A stretch of 64,000 nucleotides of DNA from Thauera sp. K11. GTDB taxonomy: Bacteria; Pseudomonadota; Gammaproteobacteria; Burkholderiales; Rhodocyclaceae. Shown here piece by piece: positions 37,281 through 47,805 of the stretch (within the stretch, counting starts at the first letter, position 1; the number at the start of each line of letters is the position of its first letter). A program made the translations under genes and the position numbers. The DNA is taken from assembly GCF_002354895.1 (NCBI RefSeq), contig NZ_CP023439.1, positions 124,001 through 188,000 of the forward strand, read 5' to 3'. The notes below the pieces were generated by a model. The model was not told the DNA's origin. It saw only the letters and a program-made list of their open reading frames with translations, and did not search any database.

Positions 37281-38174
37281 ATGCCTGCCATCCGCATCTG
37301 CGGCGTCACGAAGCGCTACGGCGTCCTGCAGGCGCTCGGCGGCGTCGATCTGGAGATCGGACAGGGCGAGTTCTTCGGGCTGCTCGGCCCGAACGGCGCG
37401 GGCAAGACGACGCTGATCTCCTCGCTCGCCGGCATCGTCCGGCCCGACGGCGGCACGCTGGAGGTCATGGGGCACGACGTCGTCGGCGACTATCGCAACG
37501 CGCGGCGCAACCTCGGCGTGGTGCCGCAGGAACTGGTGTTCGACCCGTTCTTTTCCGTGCGCGAGCTGCTGCGCATCCAGTCGGGCTATTTCGGCATCCG
37601 CAACAACGACGACTGGATCGACGAGATCCTCGCCAGCCTGGACCTCGCCGGCAAGGCCGAGGCCAACATGCGCGCCCTCTCCGGCGGCATGAAGCGGCGC
37701 GTGCTGGTGGCCCAGGCGCTGGTACACCGGCCGCCGGTGATCGTGCTCGACGAGCCGACTGCCGGCGTGGACGTGGAGTTGCGCCAGGGCCTGTGGCAGT
37801 TCATTCGCAAGCTCAACCGCGACGGCCACACCATCGTGCTGACCACGCACTACCTGGAAGAGGCCGAGACCCTCTGCGGGCGCATCGCCATGCTGAAGGG
37901 CGGCCGCATCGTCGCGCTCGATACCACCGGGAACCTGCTGCGCCGCTTTGCCACGCACAGCCTGCAGGTACGGCTGCAGCGCCCGGCGGCGGGCATCGCG
38001 CTGGGCGGCACCGCGACCGGGGAGGGAGGCTGGATCGAGTTCGCGTTCGACAGCTACGGGGACGTCGAACCGCTGCTGGTGCATCTGCGCGAGGCCGGCG
38101 CCGGCCTGATCGAGATGCAGTTGGGGGCGCCGGATCTGGAGCGCGTGTTCGTGGAGGTGATGCATCGTGCGTGA
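37281..38174 (+). CDS. ABC transporter ATPase (YadG-like)
   Basis: This is an exporter-type ATPase of 297 residues. It has Walker A GPNGAGKT near residues 36-43, the signature ALSGGMKRRVLVAQAL and Walker B VIVLDEPTAGVD. A C-terminal domain (about 215-297) is typical of ABC-2 ATPases. ATG 37281 is the likely start; GTG 37275 inside the mlaB end is an alternative. The next gene encodes its permease and overlaps it by 8 nt. Pairs of this type follow mlaB in many betaproteobacteria, suggesting an envelope-related export function, but the substrate is unknown. Confidence 0.9.
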   Translation: MPAIRICGVTKRYGVLQALGGVDLEIGQGEFFGLLGPNGAGKTTLISSLAGIVRPDGGTLEVMGHDVVGDYRNARRNLGVVPQELVFDPFFSVRELLRIQSGYFGIRNNDDWIDEILASLDLAGKAEANMRALSGGMKRRVLVAQALVHRPPVIVLDEPTAGVDVELRQGLWQFIRKLNRDGHTIVLTTHYLEEAETLCGRIAMLKGGRIVALDTTGNLLRRFATHSLQVRLQRPAAGIALGGTATGEGGWIEFAFDSYGDVEPLLVHLREAGAGLIEMQLGAPDLERVFVEVMHRA

Positions 38175-38988
38175 TCCGCAAGCCCGGCCGATGCCCGCGC
38201 CGCGTATCGGGCCGATGCCGGTCGAGTCGTCGTTCACCGGCTTTCGCACCCTGCTCTACAAGGAAGTGCTGCGCTTCTGGAAGGTGTCCTTCCAGACGGT
38301 GGCGGCTCCCGTGCTGACCGCGATCCTGTACCTGCTGATCTTCTCGCACGTGCTGGACCGCCACGTCACCGTCTACGGCGACGTGGCCTACACCACCTTC
38401 CTGGTGCCCGGCCTGGTGATGATGTCGGTGCTGCAGAACGCCTTCGCCAACAGCTCGTCGTCGCTGATCCAGAGCAAGATCACCGGCAACATCATCTTCG
38501 TGCTGCTGCCGCCGCTGTCCTACCGCGAGTTCTACGCCGCCTACGTGATCGCTTCCATCCTGCGGGGGCTGTTCGTCGGCCTGGGCGTGCTGCTGGTGTC
38601 GCTGCCCTTCGTCGATCTGCCGCTCGCCAACCCGCTGTGGGTGCTGGCGTTCGCGCTGATGGGCGGGGCCATCCTCGGCTCGTTCGGGGTGATCGCCGGC
38701 ATCTGGGCCGACAAGTTCGACCAGCTCGCCGCCTTCCAGAACTTCCTCATCATGCCGCTGACCATGCTGTCCGGCGTCTTCTACTCCATCCATTCCCTGC
38801 CGCAGATCTGGCAGAACGTGTCGCACTTCAACCCGTTCTTCTTCATGATCGACGGCTTCCGATATGGCTTCTTCGGCCAGTCCGACACGTCGCCGTGGCT
38901 TTCGCTGGGTGTGGTCGGCGCCTGTTTCGTATCGCTTGCCGCGCTGACGCTGGCCATGCTCGGCCGCGGCTACAAGCTGCGTTCGTAA
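38167..38988 (+). CDS. ABC-2 type permease (YadH-like)
   Basis: This permease of about 273 residues has six predicted spans and the ABC-2 features FTGFRTLLYKEVLRFWKVSF, AFQNFLIMPLTMLSGVFYSI and NPFFFMIDGFRYGFFG. The GTG at 38167 overlaps the ATPase gene; in-frame ATG codons at 38191 and 38215 would remove the first 8 or 16 residues, which are Pro-rich and not conserved-looking. It works with the preceding ATPase. Substrate unknown. Confidence 0.9.
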   Translation: MRDPQARPMPAPRIGPMPVESSFTGFRTLLYKEVLRFWKVSFQTVAAPVLTAILYLLIFSHVLDRHVTVYGDVAYTTFLVPGLVMMSVLQNAFANSSSSLIQSKITGNIIFVLLPPLSYREFYAAYVIASILRGLFVGLGVLLVSLPFVDLPLANPLWVLAFALMGGAILGSFGVIAGIWADKFDQLAAFQNFLIMPLTMLSGVFYSIHSLPQIWQNVSHFNPFFFMIDGFRYGFFGQSDTSPWLSLGVVGACFVSLAALTLAMLGRGYKLRS

Positions 38989-38998
38989 AGGAATTTCC

Positions 38999-40514
<1,516 letters not shown>

Positions 40515-40525
40515 CCCGGCCGGTG

Positions 40526-40545
40526 CCGCCCGGTATGCCGGGCGG
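40526..40545. terminator. Hairpin between convergent murA and rnk
   Basis: A perfect 8-bp stem CCGCCCGG-TATG-CCGGGCGG lies 12 nt after the murA stop and before the rnk 3' end. It has no T-run on either strand, so it may aid termination or protect transcript ends without being a full intrinsic terminator. Confidence 0.35.
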
Positions 40546-40610
40546 GCGCTACGGCGCGTGTCCGGCGGCTTCGCCCCCGTGGCGCCCCGGGCGTTCGCCC
40601 GCCGCGGCGC

Positions 40611-41018
40611 TCACAGATCGAACTGCCCGTTCGCCTCGGGCTGCCAGGTCACCTCCAGCACCTTCAGCCGGATGCTGTTGCCGTCCGGCGTCTTCCAATC
40701 GATGACCTGACCCGCCGACAGGCCCAGCAGCGCGCTGCCTGCCGGCGAGAAGATCGACACCCGGTTGGCCGCGGCGTGCGCGTCCTTGGGATAGGCGAGC
40801 GTCAGTTCGTATTCGCGCCCGGTGTTCTCTTCGAGGAAGCGCGCGCGGCTGTTCATCGTGATGACGTCCGGCGGCATGTCGGCCGGCTCGCGCACGTTGG
40901 CGCGTTCCAGTTCGTCGCGCAGGCCGTCGAGATCGCCGCGGCTGCGGAAGGCGGGGAGGGAGAGAAGACCCTCGAGGCGCTCGAGGTCGCTGGATGAAAC
41001 GATGATCGAAGGTTGCAC
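40611..41018 (-). CDS. rnk: Regulator of nucleoside diphosphate kinase (Rnk), GreA-like
   Basis: Rnk is a small RNA-polymerase-binding protein related to GreA. Starting at GTG 41018, with GGAG about 8 nt upstream, it has 135 residues, the family length. A short N-terminal coiled coil (SSSDLERLEGLL to about 50) precedes the GreA/GreB C-terminal domain (REPADMPPDVITMNSRARFL, then NRVSIFSPAGSALLGLSAGQ). A longer frame to 41093 is open but has no homology. It is on the opposite strand between murA and hisG, genes that are adjacent in many relatives. Confidence 0.92.
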   Translation of the reverse strand: MQPSIIVSSSDLERLEGLLSLPAFRSRGDLDGLRDELERANVREPADMPPDVITMNSRARFLEENTGREYELTLAYPKDAHAAANRVSIFSPAGSALLGLSAGQVIDWKTPDGNSIRLKVLEVTWQPEANGQFDL

Positions 41019-41052
41019 TTTGCCGGCTCCTGCTGCCGCGCGCGCGGCACTC

Positions 41053-41091
41053 AAAAAACAAATGGCCGAACCGCCGCGGGGCGGTCCAGCC
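41053..41091 (-). terminator. Hairpin with T-run in the rnk leader
   Basis: On the minus strand the stem ACCGCC-CCGC-GGCGGT is extended outwards by partly paired GGCTGG/TCGGCC. It is followed by ATTTGTTTTTTG, ending 35 nt before the rnk GTG. This looks like an intrinsic terminator or attenuator in the 5' leader of rnk. Confidence 0.45.
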
Positions 41092-41126
41092 AACCTGCCG
41101 CGAGGCTAACAGAACCGCCGCCGGGT

Positions 41127-41132
41127 TACAAT
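41127..41132 (+). promoter_or_regulatory. Candidate -10 box of hisG
   Basis: TACAAT, preceded by GGT, stands 28 nt upstream of the hisG GTG. No convincing -35 hexamer is seen at 16-18 nt. Confidence 0.3.
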
Positions 41133-41160
41133 GGCGGCCCGATCGACGAAGGTTTTCCAC

Positions 41161-41805
41161 GTGTCCAGCATCACCCTCGCCCTGTCGAAGGGCCGCATCT
41201 TCGAAGAGACGCTGCCGCTGCTGGCGGCGGCGGGCATCGTCCCGACCGACAACCCGGAATCCTCGCGCAAGCTCATCATCGGCACCAACCGGCCGGACGT
41301 GCGCCTCGTCATCGTGCGCGCAACCGACACGCCGACCTACGTGCAGTACGGCGCGGCCGACCTCGGCATCGCCGGCAAGGACGTGCTGATCGAACACGGC
41401 GGCGCCGGGCTGTATCAGCCGCTGGACCTCAACATCGCCCGCTGCCGGCTGTGCGTGGCGGTGCAAAAGGGCTTCGACTATGCCGCGGCGACGCGCCCCG
41501 GCGGACGCATCCGCGTGGCGACCAAGTACATCAGCGCCGCCAAGGCGCATTTCGCCGGCAAGGGCATGCACGTGGACCTGATCAAGCTCTATGGCTCGAT
41601 GGAACTGGCGCCGCTGGTCGGTCTCGCCGATGCCATCGTGGACCTGGTCTCCACCGGCAGCACGCTGCGTGCCAACAACCTCGAGGAGGTCGAGGAGATC
41701 ATGCCGATCAGTTCGCGCCTGATCGTCAACCAGGCTTCGCTGAAGCTCAAGCGTGAACTGCTGCAGCCGTTGCTCGACGCCTTTGCCGGTGCGGCGAAAC
41801 CCTGA
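41161..41805 (+). CDS. hisG: ATP phosphoribosyltransferase catalytic subunit, short form HisG
   Basis: HisG catalyses the first step of histidine synthesis. The 214 residues make this the short form (HisGS), which needs the regulatory subunit HisZ; no hisZ lies in the window. Key motifs are [16 protein letters not shown] near the start and [19 protein letters not shown] with the PRPP-binding loop. The start is GTG 41161 with GAAGG 8 nt upstream; the open frame to 41131 adds no homology. The hisD ATG follows after 10 nt. Confidence 0.94.
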   Translation: MSSITLALSKGRIFEETLPLLAAAGIVPTDNPESSRKLIIGTNRPDVRLVIVRATDTPTYVQYGAADLGIAGKDVLIEHGGAGLYQPLDLNIARCRLCVAVQKGFDYAAATRPGGRIRVATKYISAAKAHFAGKGMHVDLIKLYGSMELAPLVGLADAIVDLVSTGSTLRANNLEEVEEIMPISSRLIVNQASLKLKRELLQPLLDAFAGAAKP

Positions 41806-41815
41806 GGACATCTCC

Positions 41816-43123
41816 ATGAGTCAGACGCCGATCCGCCGGCTCGATGCCCGCGATCCCGAGTTCCTGCCCACCCTCGATGCCCTGCTCGCCTTCGAAGCCG
41901 AGGCCGACGAGCGCATCGATGCCGCCGTGACCGAGATCCTGCGCGCGGTGCGCAACGTGGGCGATGCCGCGGTGGTCGAATACACCCGCCGGTTCGATGC
42001 GCTGGACGTGCATTCGATGGCGTCGCTGGAACTGCCGAAGTCGGACCTGCGCGCCGCCCTCGACGGCCTGAGCGTGGAACAGCGCGACGCGCTGCGCACC
42101 GCCGCCGACCGCGTGCGGGTCTATCACGAGCGGCAGCGGAGCGAGTCCTGGGAATACGCCGAGGCAGACGGCACGCGCCTGGGCCAGAAGGTCACGCCGC
42201 TCGACCGCGTCGGCCTGTACGTGCCGGGCGGGCGCGCATCGTACCCGAGTTCGGTGCTGATGAACGCCATCCCGGCCAAGGTGGCCGGCGTCGGCGAACT
42301 GATCATGGTCGTGCCCACGCCGCGCGGCGAGCGCAACCCGCTGGTGCTGGCGGCGGCGGCGATCACCGGGGTGGACCGCGTGTTCACGATCGGCGGCGCA
42401 CAGGCGGTGGCCGCACTGGCCTACGGTACGCAGACCATTGCGCAGGTCGACAAGATCGTCGGCCCGGGCAACGCCTTCGTCGCCGAGGCCAAGCGCCGCG
42501 TCTTCGGCACGGTGGGCATCGACATGGTGGCCGGTCCGTCCGAGGTGCTGATCCTTTCCGACGGCAGCGGCCACGCCGACTGGGTGGCGATGGATCTCTT
42601 CGCGCAGGCCGAGCACGACGAACTGGCGCAGTCCATCCTGCTGTGCACCGACGCGAATTTCATCGATGCGGTGCACGATGCGATCGACCGCCTGCTGCCG
42701 ACGATGCCGCGCCGCGAGACCATCGCGAAGTCGCTCGCCAACCGCGGTGCGCTGATCCGGGTCGACAGCCTCGAGCAAGCATGCGCGCTCGCCAACCGTA
42801 TCGCGCCTGAGCACCTGGAGCTGTCGCTGGAAAACGCCGAGGCGTGGATCGACCACATCCGCCATGCCGGCGCGATCTTCGTCGGCCACTGGGCAGTGGA
42901 AGCGCTTGGCGACTATTGCGCCGGCCCCAACCATGTGCTGCCGACGATGCGCAGCGCGCGGTTCTCGTCGCCGCTGGGCACCTACGATTTCCAGAAGCGC
43001 ACCAGCATCGTCAATATTTCCGCGGCAGGCGCCCAGCACCTGGGCAGGATCGCGTCCATCCTGGCCCATGGCGAGGGTCTGCAGGCGCATGCCCGTTCGG
43101 CGGAGATGCGGCTGAAGGTTTGA
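41816..43123 (+). CDS. hisD: Histidinol dehydrogenase
   Basis: HisD performs the last two oxidations to L-histidine using NAD+ and zinc. The 435 residues contain [20 protein letters not shown], the catalytic His/Glu segment RIAPEHLEL and GPNHVLPT. The start at 41816 has GAGGA upstream (41803-41807, in the hisG end). In relatives hisC follows directly; here the next 578 bases carry no gene but two palindromic repeats, and hisC is on the other strand. Confidence 0.96.
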   Translation: MSQTPIRRLDARDPEFLPTLDALLAFEAEADERIDAAVTEILRAVRNVGDAAVVEYTRRFDALDVHSMASLELPKSDLRAALDGLSVEQRDALRTAADRVRVYHERQRSESWEYAEADGTRLGQKVTPLDRVGLYVPGGRASYPSSVLMNAIPAKVAGVGELIMVVPTPRGERNPLVLAAAAITGVDRVFTIGGAQAVAALAYGTQTIAQVDKIVGPGNAFVAEAKRRVFGTVGIDMVAGPSEVLILSDGSGHADWVAMDLFAQAEHDELAQSILLCTDANFIDAVHDAIDRLLPTMPRRETIAKSLANRGALIRVDSLEQACALANRIAPEHLELSLENAEAWIDHIRHAGAIFVGHWAVEALGDYCAGPNHVLPTMRSARFSSPLGTYDFQKRTSIVNISAAGAQHLGRIASILAHGEGLQAHARSAEMRLKV

Positions 43124-43239
43124 GCGCCTGCCGGCGCGCGCCTCGTTTCACGATCATACGAACCGGTTGCGCCGACATGTCCCGGGAATGCCGTGAGGCG
43201 ATCAAGGACTGATGGCGAGTCTCGTCGCGACCACGCGAG

Positions 43240-43337
43240 TCAGGCGTGTCCGGGGTATTCATGGCGCGGGCGAGGACTGTCCGAGCCCGAAGGGCGAGTT
43301 CCGCAGCCCGCAGAATGAATACCCCGGGCGCGCCTGA
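43240..43337 (+). repeat. Palindromic repeat, copy 1
   Basis: Two 23-nt arms (43240-43262 and 43315-43337) are complementary at 21 positions, with the other two able to form G-U pairs. The inner arm ends are GGGGTATTCAT and ATGAATACCCC. The 52-nt centre contains GGCGAGGACTGTCCGAGC (43269-43286) and GGGCGAGTTCCGCAGCC (43292-43308), both found exactly in copy 2. The element looks like a dispersed extragenic palindrome. Confidence 0.85.
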
Positions 43338-43430
43338 CGGATAGAACGCGCTTGCTCACGGAGTCGCAATACCGGCCTCCTGTGCTGAAGGACGGCTTCA
43401 TTGGTGAGAGGCGTTCGTTGCGGCCGATCC

Positions 43431-43539
43431 GCCGGTGCTGCGCGGGGTGTTCGCTCTGCCGGCTGCGGAACTCGCCCTCGCTGCGCTCGGTGCTCGGACA
43501 GTCCTCGCCGGCGCCGCGAACACCCCGCACATCACCGGC
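43431..43539 (-). repeat. Palindromic repeat, copy 2 (opposite orientation)
   Basis: Arms at 43431-43454 and 43516-43539 are complementary at 22 of 24 positions, with inner ends GCGGGGTGTTCGC and GCGAACACCCCGC. The two core blocks of copy 1 occur here exactly, in reverse orientation, at 43492-43509 and 43461-43477. The arms differ from copy 1 (TGTTCGC against TATTCAT) but stay self-complementary. Confidence 0.85.
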
Positions 43540-43701
43540 TCGCGATGGTGCCCGCCTGATGTCAGTAATGCGCGCTGGCCGGTTCCGATACTTGAGACCA
43601 GGGAGCGGGAGCGGCCCTGCCTAGGCAGTTTCTGCCCGTGTAAAGGGTGTCTTCGGTGTCGCTTCGTCGGGCGTGCAGAAGCGGGGCCGGATGCGGTGTT
43701 C

Positions 43702-44775
43702 TCAGCAACCGAGGATTTCCTTCAGCGCATCCACCAGGATTGCGCACTGCTCGTCCGTCCCGACCGTGATGCGCAGGAACTGGTCGATCCTCGGTGCCCG
43801 GAAGTGGCGCACGATGATCGCGCGCTTCCTCAACTCCGCCGCCAGTTCGGCACCGTCGCGCCGCGGATGGCGGGCGAAGATGAAGTTGGCTGCCGACGGC
43901 AGGACCTCGAAGCCGAGTGCGGCCATCCGCGAAACCAGAACCTCGCGGGTAGCGATGACCTTGCGGCAGCTTTCCTGGAAGTAATCCTCGTCTTCCACTG
44001 ACGCGACCGCTCCTGCGATCGCCAGCCGATCCAGGGGATAGGAGTTGAAGCTGTTCTTGACTCGCTCGAGCGCCTCGATCAGCGACGCATGGCCGGCGGC
44101 GAAGCCCACGCGCAGGCCGGCGAGCGAGCGGCTCTTGGAGAAAGTGTGGGTCACCAGCAGGTTGGGGTGGCGGTCGACCAGGGCGATCGCGCTGTCGCCG
44201 CCGAAATCCACATAAGCCTCGTCGATCACCACCACCGCCTCCGGATTGGCGGCGACGATGCGTTCGACGTCCGCCAGCGCGAGCAGCCGGCCGGTGGGCG
44301 CGTTGGGGTTGGGGAAGATGAGCGCCCCGGCGCGGTCGTCGCCCCGCGGCAGGTAGTCCTCCACCCGGATCGAGTAATCCTCCGCAAGCGGGATCGTGCG
44401 GTGCTCCACGTCATACAGGCTGCAGTAGACCGGATAGAAGCTGTAGGTGATGTCCGGGAACCACAGCGGGCGGTCATGCTTGAGCAGCGCCATGAAGGCG
44501 TGCGCGAGCACCTCGTCCGAGCCGTTGCCGACGAAGATCTGCTCCGGCTGCAGCCGGTAGCGCTTCGCCAGTGCCGCCTTCAGCGCGTCCGCGTTCGGGT
44601 CCGGGTAAAGGCGCAGGGTATCGCCGGTGGCGGCGCGGATGGCTTCCAGGGCCTTCGGCGACGGGCCGCAGGGGTGCTCGTTGGTGTTGAGCTTGACGAG
44701 CTTGTCCAGCTTGGGCTGCTCGCCCGGCACATAGGGGGTCAGGCCGTGGACGACGGCGCTCCAGTAGCGGCTCAT
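43702..44775 (-). CDS. hisC: Histidinol-phosphate aminotransferase (inverted within the his cluster)
   Basis: HisC transaminates imidazole-acetol phosphate to histidinol phosphate. The 357 residues start [20 protein letters not shown] and include [14 protein letters not shown], the pyridoxal-phosphate lysine segment [20 protein letters not shown] and [10 protein letters not shown] near the end. The ATG at 44775 fits the family; frame beyond it is not homologous. It is the only his gene of this cluster on the minus strand, lying between hisD and hisB in the normal position but flipped, so it needs its own promoter. Confidence 0.95.
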   Translation of the reverse strand: MSRYWSAVVHGLTPYVPGEQPKLDKLVKLNTNEHPCGPSPKALEAIRAATGDTLRLYPDPNADALKAALAKRYRLQPEQIFVGNGSDEVLAHAFMALLKHDRPLWFPDITYSFYPVYCSLYDVEHRTIPLAEDYSIRVEDYLPRGDDRAGALIFPNPNAPTGRLLALADVERIVAANPEAVVVIDEAYVDFGGDSAIALVDRHPNLLVTHTFSKSRSLAGLRVGFAAGHASLIEALERVKNSFNSYPLDRLAIAGAVASVEDEDYFQESCRKVIATREVLVSRMAALGFEVLPSAANFIFARHPRRDGAELAAELRKRAIIVRHFRAPRIDQFLRITVGTDEQCAILVDALKEILGC

Positions 44776-44878
44776 GCGGTTGTCGGCAGATGTGGGGGTC
44801 GGGGCGATCGGCGGGGCGCGTGCAACGCTGGCGTGCCCGCCCGGTCCGTTGCATGGGCCGCGCATTGCAGCCAGTTTG

Positions 44879-44902
44879 CCGGGCGATGGTATCATGGCCC
44901 GG
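44879..44902. promoter_or_regulatory. Palindrome between divergent hisC and hisB
   Basis: Arms CCGGGCGATG and CATGGCCCGG (9 of 10 positions complementary) surround GTAT. The centre includes TATCAT at 44890-44895, a candidate -10 box 36 nt before the hisB start. It could be an operator over the hisB promoter or a leader hairpin. A second dyad, TGCAACG (44821-44827) and CGTTGCA (44847-44853), lies further upstream. Confidence 0.4.
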
Positions 44903-44930
44903 ACCGACCCATTCCCCGCCCGTACCAGCC

Positions 44931-45518
44931 ATGCGGCAAGCCGACGTCACACGCAACACCCTCGAAACCCGGATCTCGGTGCGCATCGATCTCGATGGCA
45001 CCGGCAAGGGCGTGCTCAACACCGGCGTTCCCTTCCTCGACCACATGCTCGACCAGATCGTGCGCCACGGCCTGATCGATCTCGAGGTCCATTGCGAGGG
45101 CGACACCCACATCGACGATCACCATACGGTCGAAGACGTCGGCATCACGATCGGCCAAGCTTTCGCCCGGGCGCTCGGCGACAAGAAGGGCGTGCGCCGC
45201 TACGGCCATGCCTACGTGCCGCTCGACGAGGCGCTGTCGCGCGTGGTGGTGGATTTTTCCGGCCGCCCCGGACTGCACTATTTCGTGGATTACACGCGTG
45301 CGCGCATCGGCAACTTCGACGTGGATCTCGTGCGCGAGTTCTTCCAGGGGTTCGTCAATCACGCCGGCGTGACGCTGCACATCGACAACCTGCGCGGCGA
45401 CAACGCACATCACCAGTGCGAGACGGTGTTCAAGGCGTTCGCCCGCGCGCTGCGCATGGCCGCCGAGCGCGACGAGCGTGCGGCAGGCGTGATTCCGTCC
45501 ACCAAAGGCGCGCTCTGA
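44931..45518 (+). CDS. hisB: Imidazoleglycerol-phosphate dehydratase
   Basis: This is the monofunctional HisB dehydratase of 195 residues; there is no phosphatase domain as in enterobacterial HisB. Metal-binding histidine motifs are present, such as [26 protein letters not shown] and [13 protein letters not shown]. The start [16 protein letters not shown] matches the family. As hisC is inverted, hisB is now the first gene of the hisB-H-A-F-I-E block and needs a promoter in the 155-bp region upstream. A 69-nt gap separates it from hisH. Confidence 0.95.
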   Translation: MRQADVTRNTLETRISVRIDLDGTGKGVLNTGVPFLDHMLDQIVRHGLIDLEVHCEGDTHIDDHHTVEDVGITIGQAFARALGDKKGVRRYGHAYVPLDEALSRVVVDFSGRPGLHYFVDYTRARIGNFDVDLVREFFQGFVNHAGVTLHIDNLRGDNAHHQCETVFKAFARALRMAAERDERAAGVIPSTKGAL

Positions 45519-45587
45519 ACGGCCGATGCTCCGGCCGCTACAGCCTTTTCGCAACGACTCCTTCGTCATTCTTCAGCGAGTTTCCCG

Positions 45588-46226
45588 ATGACCTCAGTGG
45601 CCATCATCGATTACGGCATGGGCAACCTGCGCTCCGTCGCCAAGGCGATCGAGCATGTCGCGCCCGGCCACGACGTGTTCGTGACTTCCGACCCGGCGCG
45701 CGTCGCCGCGGCGTCCAGGGTCGTGTTCCCGGGACAGGGCGCGATGCCCGACTGCATGCGCGAGCTGGATCTGCGCGGCCTGCGGCCGGCGGTGCTCGAG
45801 GCGGCGGCGGCGAAACCCTTCCTCGGCATCTGCATCGGCGAGCAGATGCTGTTCGATCACAGTGCCGAAGGCGACGTGCCGGGGCTGGGCATCCTCCGCG
45901 GCGAGGTGCTGCGTTTTCCCGACGAGCGCATGGTCGCCGCCGACGGTGCGCGCCTGAAGGTGCCGCACATGGGCTGGAACGAGGTCTGGCGGAGCGCGCC
46001 GCATGCGCTGTGGGAAGGCATCGCCGACGGCGAGCGTTTCTATTTCGTGCATAGCTACTACGTCGAGCCGGCGGACTCTGCCGATGCGGCCGCGCATACC
46101 GACTATGGCGTGCGCTTTACCAGTGCGGTAGCGCGGGCTAATATCTTCGCGGTCCAGTTCCATCCCGAGAAAAGCGCCTCAGCCGGTCTGCGCCTGCTCG
46201 CGAATTTCGTCCAGTGGGCGCCCTGA
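45588..46226 (+). CDS. hisH: Imidazole glycerol phosphate synthase glutaminase subunit HisH
   Basis: HisH releases ammonia from glutamine for HisF. The 212-residue class I amidotransferase has the nucleophile C82 in LGICIGEQ and the His-Glu pair in VQFHPEKS. The start [17 protein letters not shown] is the usual one. It is followed after 48 nt by hisA. The product forms a heterodimer with HisF, encoded one gene further down. Confidence 0.96.
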   Translation: MTSVAIIDYGMGNLRSVAKAIEHVAPGHDVFVTSDPARVAAASRVVFPGQGAMPDCMRELDLRGLRPAVLEAAAAKPFLGICIGEQMLFDHSAEGDVPGLGILRGEVLRFPDERMVAADGARLKVPHMGWNEVWRSAPHALWEGIADGERFYFVHSYYVEPADSADAAAHTDYGVRFTSAVARANIFAVQFHPEKSASAGLRLLANFVQWAP

Positions 46227-46274
46227 CTCGATCTTTGCCCGCTTTCCTTTCCTGCTCAAGAAATCTGATCCGGT

Positions 46275-47024
46275 ATGTTGCTGATCCCCGCCATCGACCT
46301 CAAGGACGGTCATTGTGTGCGCCTGAAACAGGGCGAAATGGATGCCGCCACGGTGTTCTCGGAAGATCCCGGCGCGATGGCCCGGCACTGGCTCGATGCC
46401 GGCGCCCGCCGGCTGCATCTGGTGGACCTGAACGGCGCTTTCGCCGGCAAGCCGAAGAACGGCGCGGCGATCCGGGCGATCACCGACGAGGTCGGCGATG
46501 ACGTGCCGGTCCAGCTCGGCGGCGGCATCCGGGATCTCGACACCATCGAGCACTACCTCGACAACGGCATCACCTACATGATCATCGGCACCGCGGCGGT
46601 GAAGAACCCGGGCTTCCTGCACGATGCGTGCAGCGCCTTTCCCGGCCACATCATCGTCGGGCTCGATGCCAAGGACGGCAAGGTGGCGGTCGATGGCTGG
46701 TCCAAGCTCACCGGACACGACGTGGTCGATCTGGCGAAGAAGTTCGAGGACTATGGCGTGGAGTCGGTCATCTACACCGACATCGGCCGCGACGGCATGC
46801 TGTCGGGCGTCAATATCGAGGCGACCGTGCGGCTGGCGCGCGCATTGCGCATCCCCGTCATCGCCAGCGGCGGCATCACCGACCTGCGCGACATCGATGC
46901 GCTGTGCGCGGTCGAGGAAGAGGGCATCATGGGTGCAATCACCGGCCGCGCGATCTACGAGGGCACGCTGGATTTCGCCGCCGCGCAGGCGCGGGCCGAC
47001 GAACTGAACGGTGTCACCGAATGA
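46275..47024 (+). CDS. hisA: ProFAR isomerase HisA
   Basis: HisA is the (beta/alpha)8-barrel isomerase that converts ProFAR to PRFAR. The 249 residues contain the catalytic Asp near the start ([17 protein letters not shown]) and the second barrel Asp in [14 protein letters not shown]. Phosphate-binding glycines lie in QLGGGIRD and ASGGITDL. It starts 48 nt after hisH and is followed by hisF after 22 nt. Confidence 0.96.
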   Translation: MLLIPAIDLKDGHCVRLKQGEMDAATVFSEDPGAMARHWLDAGARRLHLVDLNGAFAGKPKNGAAIRAITDEVGDDVPVQLGGGIRDLDTIEHYLDNGITYMIIGTAAVKNPGFLHDACSAFPGHIIVGLDAKDGKVAVDGWSKLTGHDVVDLAKKFEDYGVESVIYTDIGRDGMLSGVNIEATVRLARALRIPVIASGGITDLRDIDALCAVEEEGIMGAITGRAIYEGTLDFAAAQARADELNGVTE

Positions 47025-47046
47025 ACTCCATCGCCGAGCGCCGCTG

Positions 47047-47805
47047 ATGCTCGCCAAACGCATCATCCCCTGCCTGGACGTCAATGCCGGGCGCGTCGTG
47101 AAGGGCGTCAATTTCGTCGAACTGCGCGATGCCGGCGATCCGGTGGAAATCGCCCGCCGCTACGACGAGCAGGGTGCGGACGAGATCACCTTCCTCGACA
47201 TCACCGCCAGTTCCGACGCGCGCGACATCATCCTGCACGTGGTCGAGAAGGTCGCCGAGCAGGTCTTCATTCCGCTGACCGTCGGCGGCGGCGTACGCAG
47301 CGTGGACGACGTGCGCCGGCTGCTCAACGCCGGGGCGGACAAGGTCAGCATGAACACCGCCGCGGTCAACAATCCTCAACTCGTGCATGACGCGGCGAGC
47401 AAGGTCGGCAGCCAGTGCATCGTCGTCGCGATCGACGCCAAGCAGACCGGGCCGGGCAAGTGGGAGGTCTTCACCCACGGCGGCCGCAACAATACCGGCC
47501 TCGACGCGATCGACTGGGCGCGCCGCGTGGAGGCGCTCGGAGCGGGCGAGATCCTGCTCACCAGCATGGATCGCGACGGCACCAAGATCGGCTTCGACCT
47601 AGGGCTCACCCGCGCCGTCTCCGACGCGGTGCGCATCCCCGTCATCGCCAGCGGCGGCGTCGGCACGCTGGAGCATCTTGCCGACGGCGTCACCGAAGGG
47701 CGCGCCGACGCGGTGCTGGCGGCGAGCATCTTCCATTTCGGACAGCACACAGTGCGCGAGGCCAAGGAGCTGATGCGCGCGCGGGGCATCGAGGTGCGGT
47801 TGTGA
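47047..47805 (+). CDS. hisF: Imidazole glycerol phosphate synthase cyclase subunit HisF
   Basis: HisF uses ammonia from HisH to form imidazole glycerol phosphate and AICAR. The 252-residue barrel starts [20 protein letters not shown] with its catalytic Asp, and carries the second Asp in [13 protein letters not shown]. An in-frame ATG at 47011 is possible but adds non-homologous residues. The stop overlaps the hisI GTG start. Confidence 0.96.
   Translation: MLAKRIIPCLDVNAGRVVKGVNFVELRDAGDPVEIARRYDEQGADEITFLDITASSDARDIILHVVEKVAEQVFIPLTVGGGVRSVDDVRRLLNAGADKVSMNTAAVNNPQLVHDAASKVGSQCIVVAIDAKQTGPGKWEVFTHGGRNNTGLDAIDWARRVEALGAGEILLTSMDRDGTKIGFDLGLTRAVSDAVRIPVIASGGVGTLEHLADGVTEGRADAVLAASIFHFGQHTVREAKELMRARGIEVRL

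Larger units (their letters stand above)
43124..43701. other. Gene-free region between hisD and the inverted hisC
   Basis: No frame on either strand in this 578-base stretch has protein homology I recognise. It holds two inverted copies of a palindromic repeat (43240-43337 and 43431-43539). The remainder, about 160 bases next to hisC, shows no clear promoter or terminator. It is at one edge of the segment that has been flipped relative to the usual his gene order. Confidence 0.7.

Noticed and set aside
43240..43539. CRISPR array
   Set aside because: There are only two copies, in opposite orientation, about 100 nt each and self-palindromic, with no regular spacers and no cas genes.
43124..43701. 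Small protein genes in the gap beside hisC
   Set aside because: Several frames of 70-190 codons are open but overlap the palindromic repeats, lack ribosome-binding sites and show no protein-like conservation pattern.
44931..45518. Bifunctional HisB with N-terminal phosphatase
   Set aside because: The upstream frame from 44790 does not encode a HAD motif; only the dehydratase domain is present.
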